The notes beneath the pieces are model-generated. The model saw only the letters and a program-made list of their open reading frames with translations, was not told the origin of the DNA and searched no databases. Position numbers and translations under genes: made by a program. From Glandiceps talaboti (lineage: Eukaryota; Hemichordata; Enteropneusta; Spengelidae), in the NCBI RefSeq assembly GCF_964340395.1, contig NC_135555.1:10691931-10755930 (forward strand): a DNA stretch of 64,000 nt, written 5' to 3'. Below are positions 37,153 to 48,649 of this stretch, one piece after another. Each line of letters begins with the position of its first letter. Position 1 is the stretch's first letter.

Positions 37153-39506
37153 CTACAACTCGTCCTTCTTTGTGATAGGAAAGCCATTATCTTGAATAAT
37201 CTGTGAGTAGGCTTTCGCTGACGCTCTAGGAATCCGTGGCAGACTGGGGTCAGTGAAATTGACATAGTGTAAACCAAACTTGACATTGTAACCACTCATC
37301 CATTCAAAGTTATCCATTAATGACCACATGAAGTAACCTCTCACATCCACTCCATCCAACACTTTAGCTGAAAAAAAAAATATTCAAAAAAAATGAATAA
37401 TGTATATAAAACTTACAGCATTATTACTGGTAACTGTAACTGGAAAATTATTCCTTCTGTGTTTTCCCCATTTCCTTGCCAAAATTGTGCTAGTTACTAT
37501 GGGAATCTTTCTGTACCAAAATTTTGTCAATCAGTATGGGAATCTTTCTTTGCCAAAGATCTGTAAAATGCCACACATAGACTTTCATATGTTTGCTAGT
37601 TCTTTGACATTTCCCATGGTATGTTGACATATATATTGTCAAGTGAAATGACACTTTAATAGCAATTTGATGACATGTCTGTTAAAATATATGCCATATT
37701 TCATTTACCCACTTGGCAGTTATTAAGAAAAGAAGTGTTACAAGAGGGCATCCCACATAAGGAAAATTGGGGGTTAAAATCACACTGCAGCACGAGGCAG
37801 TTAAAAGGCTGTTTCAAAACCAGATCATTGTATTTTCATTATGTTAATAAAAATTACATGGGATCATTCTTTCTTCCATTCTCGCAAACCAGAGCTGTTA
37901 TTTCTTCCGCCTTCATAAGAAATAAACATCTGGACGACACATTTTAATGGTGCTGTAAAAGAGGCTGTGGTTTGTAATGATGAGTTTCTTCTATACCAAG
38001 TTTTTCTGATACTCTATAGCTCTGCCAGATAATCCCTTTTCACACCTAGATTTTAATCCTAATCTGAAGTGGGCCTTTAATCACAAAATGTGGCTAAACA
38101 CAACTCTCAGAATATGGCGTATGATAGGTTTAATTTTTACTTAGTCTGATCCAGGTCTCACCTTTGAGGATTTCATTGATGTAAGCATTCATATACTTAA
38201 TCCTGTGTTGGTCATCTAGAAATGGCTCATCACCATCATCGGGTATATTGTTCTCTGTGACAAAAATGGGCGTTTTCTTGTAGTTCTTGTACATCCAGTT
38301 TAAATGTTTTCTAATAGCCCATGGTACCGTGGTAAACATTCCTTGCCTTACTGACCATGTATCTCCAAACTCTGAATGAATATTTTGATAGTTGAAGAAC
38401 ATCACTGGATTAAATGGTTCCGAGTCTCGTCTCTTCACCATCACGGTCTCGTAGTGATTCAGGCCGATGAAATCAATTGCCCCGAGGAGAACATCTTCCT
38501 TCTCTTCCGGAGTAAATTCCGGCAATTTAACATCTGTATGTTGTGCAAGATATCGCTTCATTTCAGCAGGATAGTCTCCATAGTAAAGAGGATGAACAAA
38601 CCAACCGGTTAGCATTTGCATATATAAGTTTGCAGCTTCCAAATCTGCTTTCTGGTTTGTCATTGGTTCAGCCCAGATGGAGAACAATGACAAGCCAATC
38701 AGACCGTGTTGGTGCGATCTGTAACGTGAGTTGTAATGTTTCCAGGTGAGAGCATGGGCTAGTATAATGTTATGAGCAATATCGTAGCTATGTTGTTGGG
38801 AGAATTTTAAACCAGGGGCCAACATTCCGTACTGATGCCCAAGCAACACATACAGCTCTGGTTCATTTATTGTAGTCCACAATTTCACTTTATCGCCAAA
38901 TTCATGAAAGCACACATCTGCGTATCTCACAAAGTTTCTGACATTTTCATAATTTCCAAATGCACCAATATATTGTAAATTCAATGGTAGATCAAGATGA
39001 AATAAAGTAACGACAGGTTCAATATTTGCATCAATCAAAGCGTCGATAAGTCGGTGATAATACTGAAGACCCTCCGGGTTTATCGGTTGTCGCATTGTAC
39101 CATCTGGTAACAGCCGTGACCATGAAATAGAAAACCGATAGTGCGTAACACCGAGCTTCTTCAAATTCTTAACATCTTCAGCAATTTTGTGGTAACTGTC
39201 ACAAGCAACATCACCTGTGTGGTTCATGAAAACGTGACCTCCTTCATGAACAAAATCATCCCAGATACTAGGGCCCCTGCCGCCTTCATTCCAGGCACCT
39301 TCAATTTGGTATGCTGATGTGCCTACACCCCATGCAAAGTCTTTGTTAAATCTAGCATGCAGAAAGACATCTCGTTCTTCATCTTGGAAGTTTTCATACA
39401 CAAACTTGCCATTTAAGAGCTCCAGACCAACTACACTTCTGAAGGTGGTAAGTGATACAAGGACACTTGTAACGAAGATGAGATGTATGGTACAAATAGA
39501 CACCAT
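37153..39506 (-). CDS. Lactase-like family 1 beta-glucosidase A, KDEL ending
   Basis: Two coding exons, 39506-38162 and 37367-37153 (phase 1 junction), 519 residues. Glycoside hydrolase family 1, closest in style to lactase/LCTL/klotho-type and cytosolic beta-glucosidases. A signal peptide covers about residues 1-27. Signatures are AYQIEG, acid/base Glu215 in TINEP, NHY, nucleophile Glu418 in VTENN, and SLMDNFEW near the C-terminus. The usual TENG glycine is Asn, and the QALQD block after HLDLP is altered. The last four residues are KDEL, which implies retention in the ER lumen. I chose the ATG at 39506 for its Kozak context (CAAAATGG) and because a T-rich acceptor ends at 39540, making the upstream in-frame ATG at 39602 intronic. 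A donor at 41357 may end its 5' UTR exon. The substrate is not known. Confidence 0.92.
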
Positions 39507-42500
39507 TTTGTTATGTTGCATATATAAATACACAATTCCTGGAGGTAAAATAAACAAAAAAATCAGTTGTGGTTTTTGTACATTTTGGAAAATAGCAGTC
39601 ATCTAATAGTAATGTGATGTTCTCCAGAAATTTATATCTTTATACATATGGCACAATACTATACATGCAGTGTATAGTATCTGTTGACCCCTTTCAAAGA
39701 GCAGACTGATGAGGCTGGAATGACATGACGCGTACTTGTAACACTAACCACACAATTTCCATACATTATGCAAACCTGTTGCTTCATCTTGTCAGTGTTT
39801 TTTTTGTGGCAAAGTTCTCAATGTGCAAGGGTCACTGATGTGTCATTTTTTGACAAATTTACAAAAAAATGCTGTAAAATTATGTTTTCTGCTTTGCAGT
39901 CTAAAGAAATGAAACTTTACCCTTTTTTATGCAAATGACAATTAATATTCATATAATCTCACTTTCAAAATGTAATTACATCATATGACAGTGGGGGGAA
40001 AAAGGGACTGTGATTTGTAGGATATGTATCGCTCCACAGTCACATGCGGACTACATATGCAGACAGAACAGTGACTATTTTTTTAATATTTGTGTGAGAA
40101 TGCTTTGTACCAATGTCCCCACCCCTAGCCATGCTTCTTTATCTTGCAATCTTGTGTAGTGAGTGCAAAAAGTTTATATGTTCAAAGTGTTACACTGTAT
40201 ACTCAAATCTTAGGGTCTATGGATAAACCAATAAATCATGCATTTCCACAGTGTTTACTTTGATCACATGATAAGAGTATATTTGTTGTGCACAATGAAT
40301 ACATACATGCATGTACTTGTAGGTCACTGGTATGAGAGGGGGCGGATCAGCTTCAGGTCATGCATTCACAAAAGATCTCAACAATTCAACAGAAAATATT
40401 TTTAAACTGGGTTAATTGTCAGCAATTTCTAAAGGTCTTTGTGGGTGTCTAATGTTTAGTCTGGAGCTCCAACCCCAAGGCCATAATAAATATGCTGTGC
40501 TTGTACACATTACAGAACATTATGTGATCACCCCGTCATAAAATTGGTAGCTACAATTGTAGTGTTAGGTTGTTTTTTGTTTGTTTGTTTTTTTTGTTAA
40601 CTTTTTATCATTCTGGGGTTTGCACTCAAAGCTAAAAAAAAAGAACAAAAAAAAGAATCCCCACACAATTAAAAATTACTGCTGCAATTATTGCAGCTTC
40701 AAAATTCAATAGTAGCCAGGTCTTGAAGGTGGTCATTGCTATTGTCCCTCCCCTTTGAGAGTACTTACTGCAACAGCATTATGTTATTGATTCTACATTA
40801 TGCTCAACCACTTATCAATTGAAAACTTACTAGTAGTAGTAGATGCAGTACTGATACTGTAGCAGTTTCGCTCTGTTGCTCTGGGCTTGATTCTCACATA
40901 TCTTACCTGTACATATGACTGTGTGAAATTTTAAACCAGTCAATCGAATCAGCTGCATTGGAGCATGGAGGCATCACCCACAATTCCTATGGATGATACT
41001 TCCAATCCATGATCAGTCTGCGAGCTTCGATGTGGGGGACTCTGAAATGCCGACTGTCTGCCAGTTCACGTTTTAGAACGTAACAGTTAGAAATGAGTTC
41101 CCGAACAGTCTAGGCACAAAAAGTGTGCACTGTAAATCCTTAAGTCCTGCTTGCAGACGGTGCACGCGTTTGGAAAAGGAAGGGACGACTTTATATGGTG
41201 TATTGAGAATGCTATACGAAACAGTCTATAGCCTATAGGTCATAATCTTGGCACAGGGTACAATGTACAGGAGTCGAGTTATCCATTGCCCACGAATCTG
41301 AACAAGTACTGCGTGAAAGCTAAATCATAACGACTCAAACTTGTATTTTCAACTTACCCTAGGCTCCGTCTATATGCTCTTGAACCCGGTGTAAGCTTGT
41401 GTTCACATACGTTCATTCACAAGCTATACATCGAACTGTCTTGTCTTGGGACTCTCCTGCATAATGTATATGCATAGCTAGTTAATCATAAACACTAGCG
41501 ACGACGGCCCATAGATGTGCATGTCGGGGTTACGGGGTTCTACTTCCATGCGCAGAGGTTATGAGTACTTCACACAATTTCACACATTGGACACCTATCA
41601 TTATTGTACATGCCATGTACGGAGTAATCCGGGACTCGATTCTGACAATTGTCCCCCGTGTCAGTAATAATCTAATATAGACCCGTGCACCGTCTGTAAA
41701 CAGGCCTAGGTCAGTCTCTGGCCTAGGTAAAGGATAATATCATATGAATCGTGCTACTACAAATGTATCAATATACTCTCCATATAACTTTCCAAAAGGT
41801 AGGGGAAATATATTCATGTCAAAACATTGTTATATTTAGCCTGTAGACAAGGAAAACAACAGTCTAAAAAGTACTACATGCCCCTATGAGTTCACAATCC
41901 TTCAGAAAATAACCTTTTCCAAAGGTAAATCCCATGGTAACTCTAGTCTGAGCGTCGAGTTCGACGAGTACACGGTACACGATTAGTACAAAATGTACTT
42001 GTACACCAAGAAGAAAACAAAAGTGAAAGGTCTTGTCATAAGTTTTTTGATTTGTGAAATTAGAAACGTTGTAGGAGATGAGGTACGGTGTATCATCACG
42101 CCCCGATCGGTCGAATTAATTGTTAAAGTATTACAATTTGTATATATAAGTTATATACATGTATTATTATCTTTCTGAAAGAATTTTGAATTTTCTTCGA
42201 AACATAAATGAGTACTATCTTTTTCGATTATTACTATTTTTCATTTATTCATCGAACTTATAGCAGGCACCTTCACTTTTTGGACTGAGTATGAAATTTA
42301 ATTCTGCAAGATATCGTGAATCGTAATTAATACTAGTACTGTCACGGACATAAAGAAATTAAGGCAAGGGCATATCACGGATAACATAATGATGGTGACT
42401 GGACTTTGAGGTGTAAAACTCGATATTCGTGATATAATATAGTTTTGGAATTCATTGTGACATATATCCAATCTGTGAACATGTTCATGCAAGGACTTTT

Positions 42501-42790
42501 CTTCAATTTATTAGAGGATACTCAATAGGCTGCCCATCTCCGTCAACGCTCAGCAGTTCTTTCAATGATGTTATAAATAAAAAACGAACAAAAAAGATGT
42601 TCGGTTAGAGTTCAATGGCTGATGTGAATTTCATCTGGGCGCTCCATTCACATTTTGTTTTTACGAATTACACGTACAGACGTATGTTTCATCGGGGACT
42701 TTACATTAAACACATTAATATTCCTGTTGTTTCTGTGTTGCTTCTGCGTTACTTGGTTCCAATGCTAACTTAGGAAACACTCTATATCAG

Positions 42791-42849
<59 letters not shown>

Positions 42850-44159
42850 GTATCGACATCACTCGAGCACATCAAAAATAGCTCAACTATGCAAAATATA
42901 GCTGATTCATCACATGACTGGTCGCCTACTCCTCAGATCGTGGTCCAGTTCTTGTCCCAAACTAGTTCCTTATTCAATTTGATTTCAGTCTCAGTCTCGA
43001 TGTAGATCCAATCTAGTCTCTTTATTGAATAAAACGTTACTTAAAACGTCTGTCTATATCTCTAAACTCTATATTTTTAGATAGGTCACAATGTCTTCAA
43101 TATGCTTTGATGAAATTCATAAGATGAAGTTTTCCTTAGTATCTAATATATTAAACTTTAGCCAAAAGCCAACGTCAATCAGCTCAATCTTACATGTGAA
43201 AAGATGGGATTCGATTGAATAGATGAGTAGTTAATAAATTCAGTAGTTATTGTTACTGAAATCGTAAATACCAAGGCCCCAGTCTGTAAGATACCACGTG
43301 TTGTCCTGCCCTCTTATACAGCGAATTTCACAATACTGTGCAGCTATTCTGTTTGATACTTGGGTTGTAATTGACCAAAGTATAAGGGTGCCTCAACACA
43401 GAGTATCCTTAGGAAGACTAGAACGGTGACACGATTACATCCAATGGTGACAATACAGCTGCAGCTTACTGCAACTGTCACACTGTGACAATATGTATAT
43501 TTTTCTCACTCAACCGAACCCCCCCCCCCCACGATTTTCGAAACAATGAGTAGGGGGACGAAACAGCGCTCAGACTGACGACCAAATTAAATGCTACGAC
43601 GGCTTGTAGATCTCACGAATTTGAAACAGCTAACGGTGAACAGTATATACAACTCTAGAATAGATGAACAACTGAACGCTTTATGGGAACCAATATACAC
43701 AGCATACTTTGATAAACAGAGCTTTCCACTGCAAATTGACAGTCTTGCTCATTACTATGATACAATCAGTCGTTATGGTATTGAAAGTCTAAACATAAAC
43801 ATTCCGAGTTTGGCAAATTCTAAGATGCTATGGATAATGTCATATTGTTATATAAACACTACTATGAAATGCAAATTCAGTCAGGTTTAGAAATCACACG
43901 TGATGGAATACACCCAAGCTCAACGCCATCAAAATTGTTTCCATGAAGAACGTCATAGCACCAAATATGAAATGCAATACATACATAGAGGCATGATGTA
44001 TAAATCTTAATCTATAAAAACAATTAAAGTTATGCTCAGTAATATTTTAAACTATTAAATACTTAAAATAAAAGATGGTGAATATGAAATGTTCCCAAGT
44101 TTTCTATAAGCGACGTACAATTCTAAAATATTGCATGGTCTGAGACTTATAGATGTAGT
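39507..44159. other. Spacer between the two glucosidases with a possible 5' UTR exon
   Basis: 4.7 kb with no convincing coding exon. On the - strand, GCCTAGG|GTAAGTT at about 41358 is a strong donor that pairs with the acceptor at 39540. A non-coding first exon of glucosidase A is therefore plausible upstream of 41358. The region also holds an AATC run (42789-42849) and a poly-C run (43519-43530). A 99-codon frame at 43591-43890 resembles nothing I know. Confidence 0.5.
42789..42849. repeat. (AATC)n microsatellite
   Basis: Clean tetranucleotide run between the glucosidase genes. Confidence 0.9.
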
Positions 44160-46194
44160 TTATAGATCTTCTCTTGTCTTTGAAGGAAGTCCGTTGTCCT
44201 CGATGATTTGGGCATATACTTTCGCTGATTTCCTCGGAATTCTTGGCCGGTCAGGATCAGTAAAGTTGACGTAGTATAATCCAAACTTCATACTGTAACC
44301 GTATGTCCATTCAAAATTGTCCATCAGCGACCATGCAAAGTAGCCCCGTACATCAACGCCGTCCAAGAATTGAGCTGTGAAGACGAAATTTATATGCCCA
44401 TGTGTTAGAAAGCTGATGAGTACTTTGCTGATAGTAAGTTCCAATTTGCTAGCTTTATATTGCTCAGACAGTGATTTAGATGTACTGTTTACGTAACCTT
44501 TCAAAATTTATTCTAGAAACTGGTATTGTGTTATATTTTCAGGTGTGTAGAAGTTCTTTACAAAGTTTAATTGATGATTTTGTAACTCTTCCTCGGTTTT
44601 CTCTTTCGTTATAGTCACTAAATGCATTCATTTTACACTATTGTTTCTGTTTGTCTGTCATTGCCACTTCTGATTGAAAAAGGAAAGTTTAAGTTTTTCC
44701 CCACACCTTGTGTCATTGGTTGCTCCCCCCTGTTTATTTAGTATTATTTGATCATCAAATCTATCAAGTGATGAGAAACCAAAATAATTAATACAATATT
44801 TTTTTTTCAGGTTTCGGGCTTCGTGTTTTCCTTGTTCATCAGTGCCAGAGTTGCAACCTACCTTTGAGAGTTTCATCAATGTACGATGTCAAATACTTAA
44901 TTCTGTCCTCGTCTTCCAAGTAGGGATCGTCTCCAATGTTCGGCAATCCATTCTCCGTGACAAAGATTACAGGCTGATTGTAATGATGATCAACCCATTG
45001 TAAAGCTCTTCGTAATCCCCATGGCACAATGGTGTAGAAACCCTCTCGGACTTCCCAACTGCCGTTGTATTGAGTGTAAACCGTCAATGGGTCGAAAAGA
45101 GCGTTTGGCTCCTCCGTGTCGCGTGCCTTTGCCACGACAGTCATGTAGTGATTAACACCGAAAAAATCACAGCTTCGCGTCAAAAGTTGTTCTCTTTCCT
45201 CTGGCAGGAACTTTGGTAAAGTAATGTTTGTATGATCTCTTATGTACTCTTTCATTTCTTCTGGGTAGTCCCCATGATAAAGTGGATGACCGAACCAGCC
45301 AATAGTATTATACATATACAAATTGGCAGCGGTAATGTCAACACCCATCTCTCTTCTCATTGGTTCAGCCCACATCGTTGTAAACGTCATACCAACAAAT
45401 CCCTGTTGCTCTTTACCATATTTGGAATGATATCGTTTCCAAATACGGGCATGTGCTAATATCATATTATGCGCCATATTGTAGCTGTATTGAAGAGGTT
45501 TCTTCATTTTTGGCGGCAGCATACCGTAGTGATGTCCGAACATCACATAGGCGTACGGTTCGTTAAAAGTAATCCAATATTTCACTTTCTCACCATACTC
45601 TCGAAAGCAAAGATCGGCAAAGAATTGAAAATGTTGAGCTGTTTGTTTGTTATCAAATCCACCAATATCCTGCAAGGCTTGAGGCATGTCAAAGTGAAAT
45701 AAGGTAATAACCGGTTCAATATCGGCTTCAATCAGAGAGTCGATCAGTCTGTGATAATATTGTAATCCATCATTATTGGCAGGATGACGTAATGTTCCAT
45801 CCGGTAGTAACCTTGACCAAGAAATAGAAAACCGATAGTACTTCACTCCAAGATTTTTCAACATTTCGATATCTTCAGCAAATTTGTTGTAACTATCACA
45901 AGCAACATCACCTGTGTGGTCCATATATACGTTACCACTTTCGTGTACGAATGTGTCCCATATGCTAGGACCCCTACCGCCTTCGTTCCAGCCACCTTCG
46001 ATTTGATATGCTGACGTAGCCACACCCCACGCAAACCCCTTGCTGAATCTATTGTGCAGGTATACATCACGGTCTTCGTCTTGAAAATTTTCGTAAACGA
46101 ACTTGTCATTGATTAGCTCCAGCCCACATGTCGATCTGTACTTTGTAAGTACCAACAACAGTCCCATTGTAATGAGAAGATGATGAGAGGCCAT
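44160..46194 (-). CDS. Lactase-like family 1 beta-glucosidase B, REDL ending
   Basis: Two coding exons, 46194-44862 and 44374-44160, with the same phase 1 junction and the same 215-nt last exon as glucosidase A. It encodes 515 residues. It is a tandem paralogue of A and keeps the canonical family 1 residues: AYQIEG, acid/base Glu212 in TFNEP, NHY, nucleophile Glu414 in VTENG, and SLMDNFEW. A signal peptide covers about residues 1-24. It ends in REDL, a KDEL-like tetrapeptide, so it is probably also an ER-lumen or slowly secreted glycosidase. The ATG at 46194 is the first true ATG. An acceptor just upstream at 46210 implies a 5' UTR exon that I cannot place. Likely activity is hydrolysis of beta-glucosides or beta-galactosides; the natural substrate is unknown. 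Confidence 0.93.
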
Positions 46195-48649
46195 CCTTTT
46201 ATAATGTTCCTGTTTCCGCAAGAGAAAAAATGCAATCTTAATAAACTATTGTTCGGTATACGAGATTAATTTTTCGTCTTAAAAAGCTGTGGAAATGGTT
46301 ATTTGCTGAGAAAACATTGGAGACGGTATGTAGCATAGTCAGGTCACAAAAACAAACACATGTTTACTCATCCCCCCCCCTCCCTTACGTACACAACCGA
46401 ACATCACACCTACCTTTTAACAATCACTTTTAGATGAATAAAATAATTTTGTTACACTCTAAGAGACTGGAATTCCTGTCAAAGTAGCTACTATACGTAA
46501 TCTTATGAACATTGACTTGCACAATACAGACTTTCCATAGCAATGAATTTGGCCTCAAGCGATTTGCATGAGAGACATCTTTGGGCTAGCGTTCACTTCA
46601 GCAATGACTTCAGAAAACCAGATTGTAATTATTACTATGTGAAGTCTCCAGAAATCCATGCTGGAAGATGCAAGATGAAGGACCCCCCCCCCCTCCCCAC
46701 ATCACAGTATGCTTGATGTCGTCCATGCATAAGTCTTCCTAATAAAAGTATGTGCAGAGTTACAATGGAATGTTGTAGTGCCATACACCAGCCATTTATT
46801 GATGGATTTTAGATCTTAGCAAAACCATTGCAGCTGGTTACAAGCAAGTACACAACGGGTATGTACTGAATTTCAGAATAACAAGTAAACATATTGTGAA
46901 AAACCTTGTACACATACCTCAATGTTTTCAGACTGTTCTCTAACAATTTTCAGCAGGGTTTGTATATGTTTACCTGAAGACGTTTTTAGAAATGTCCCAC
47001 AGTGGTAAAGCGCAGCAAAATCAATACTGTCTTACTGGGGAACTGAATAGTTTCTCTCACCAGGATTATGCAAAGTATATTGATCCTTCGACCTCAGTCA
47101 ATTCATAACACCCTCCCCCAGAAAAATAGATGGAAGACAGAATATTTTCCTTCAAACATGTTACAGTCGTTTTATTTCTTATGACATTAAGTACATCTTA
47201 ATATAAAGGTCAACTTTCTCAATAATGTTGAATTTCGTGAAAATACATATCTTCAATTCTTTGTCGTGAAATTTTTTTACAGGGAAAATGTTCCATTTCT
47301 TCATACGGTTTGAATGGCTGATATTCAGATATACAAAAGGCTTTTTAAAAAGCACAGGACTTACAACAAAATGGGCCTAAATCCAAAGACAGAAAGTATT
47401 GCAAATGAAATGCTTTATTTCAGTTGTATTGCAAAATGTAGAATAATGGTCCATTGTACAAGACATATGCATTTTTATCCACGCTAGGGAGTTGGGGATA
47501 GAGTTAGGTTTGGGATAGTAATGGGGTTTAGATATTAGACCCCTTATCACAAACCCAATTAGTATCTTTGACAATGAAAGACCACTATTCTATATGTGCT
47601 TCATTTGTCTCCTTTTTTCTGAAATGGATGATAACACGACTGGGTAATTTTGCAATGTATGTCACAGGAAGACTTTGCAAAGTAAGCAATCATATTGCCG
47701 ATACACAGATTTGGACATAAATGTACCTTGAATACTGACATTTTCAGGAAGTTTGTCAATTTCTAAAAAATAAAAAAATAAAATAAGCAACAGGTTTGCA
47801 TATTGTTTTTTTTGGCAGCGTTCTTTTGGCTTGTAAACCAAAAAAAATTGAAAATAAGATAATTTAAGATACAGCTTTACAGGTAATTTCTACATATAGC
47901 GGCTGTATATCATATATGTATATCATGCTGTTAATATTTTGTTATCTTTCATCAAAATTACAAAGTCTTTTGTTGATGTCAGTGAACATAAAAGATTGAT
48001 GGAATGATCACCACAAATGGATGTGTCCATACCTGTATCATGACTTCACAGGATCTGTGCAATGTACCCACAGGGACCAATTTAATTGAAAAATCAAAGT
48101 TTTTACAATGTCTCCACATTTTGCTAGATGGAAGCCTTTATCTGGTCCTTTTGAAGTGAAATATCTGTCATTGTTTTCCCTTATTTAACAACGTAATAAG
48201 CTCCAAACTGACTGGCTAACTACTGTCCTAATGACTCTCCAAACTTTGACATATAGAAGTTCATTCTTGACAGCCATTCAACTGACAGCCATCTGGGAAA
48301 TTCTGAAAGATATTTTTGGGTTTACAGCCTTGATTTCAAGGAAATAGATAATCTTGTACTTTTCGTTAACACAACTCCAGGATATAAGGACATTTCATAA
48401 ACTTTGGGGTCTCGAGAGTTATTTCTTGATTTCATATCACTTGCGCTACACATGTTTGCCAAGAAAAAATTAATTGAATCTTTTCGACTCCTTATTTGTT
48501 GTTCTGTGTAGTTTTTTCAATGGACACACATTGGCTTATGCGGATGGGAGTAAGCAGACATGCATAATCTGCAAACGCAGAACATAAATATAAATATTCA
48601 TGATTCACGGTAATAAGCACTTTGGAGTCATGAATTGCAGTGATAGTGT
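46195..48649. other. Intergenic region between glucosidase B and ACD
   Basis: About 2.5 kb with no supported exon. It contains poly-C runs (46373-46382, 46682-46692), the 3' UTR of ACD, and a dispersed repeat (48360-48640) homologous to 20935-21180. The promoter of glucosidase B should lie in its left part. Confidence 0.6.
48360..48640 (+). repeat. Dispersed repeat family D, copy 2
   Basis: Shares CTCCAGGATATAAGG, TTTGCCAAGAAA, CTCCTT...TTGTTCT and a final AAGCACTTTGGAGTCATGAA-like end (in the order seen at 20935-21180). Non-coding. Confidence 0.5.

Noticed and set aside
39507-39602. Upstream start of glucosidase A at 39602
   Set aside because: A strong acceptor (T-rich tract then CCTCCAG) ends at 39540, so the upstream codons are probably intronic. 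The signal peptide fits a start at 39506, as in glucosidase B.
43591-43890. 99-codon + strand frame between the glucosidases
   Set aside because: It reads somewhat protein-like (HYYDTISRYGIESLN) but I recognise no family, and there is no splice or neighbour support. Left uncalled.
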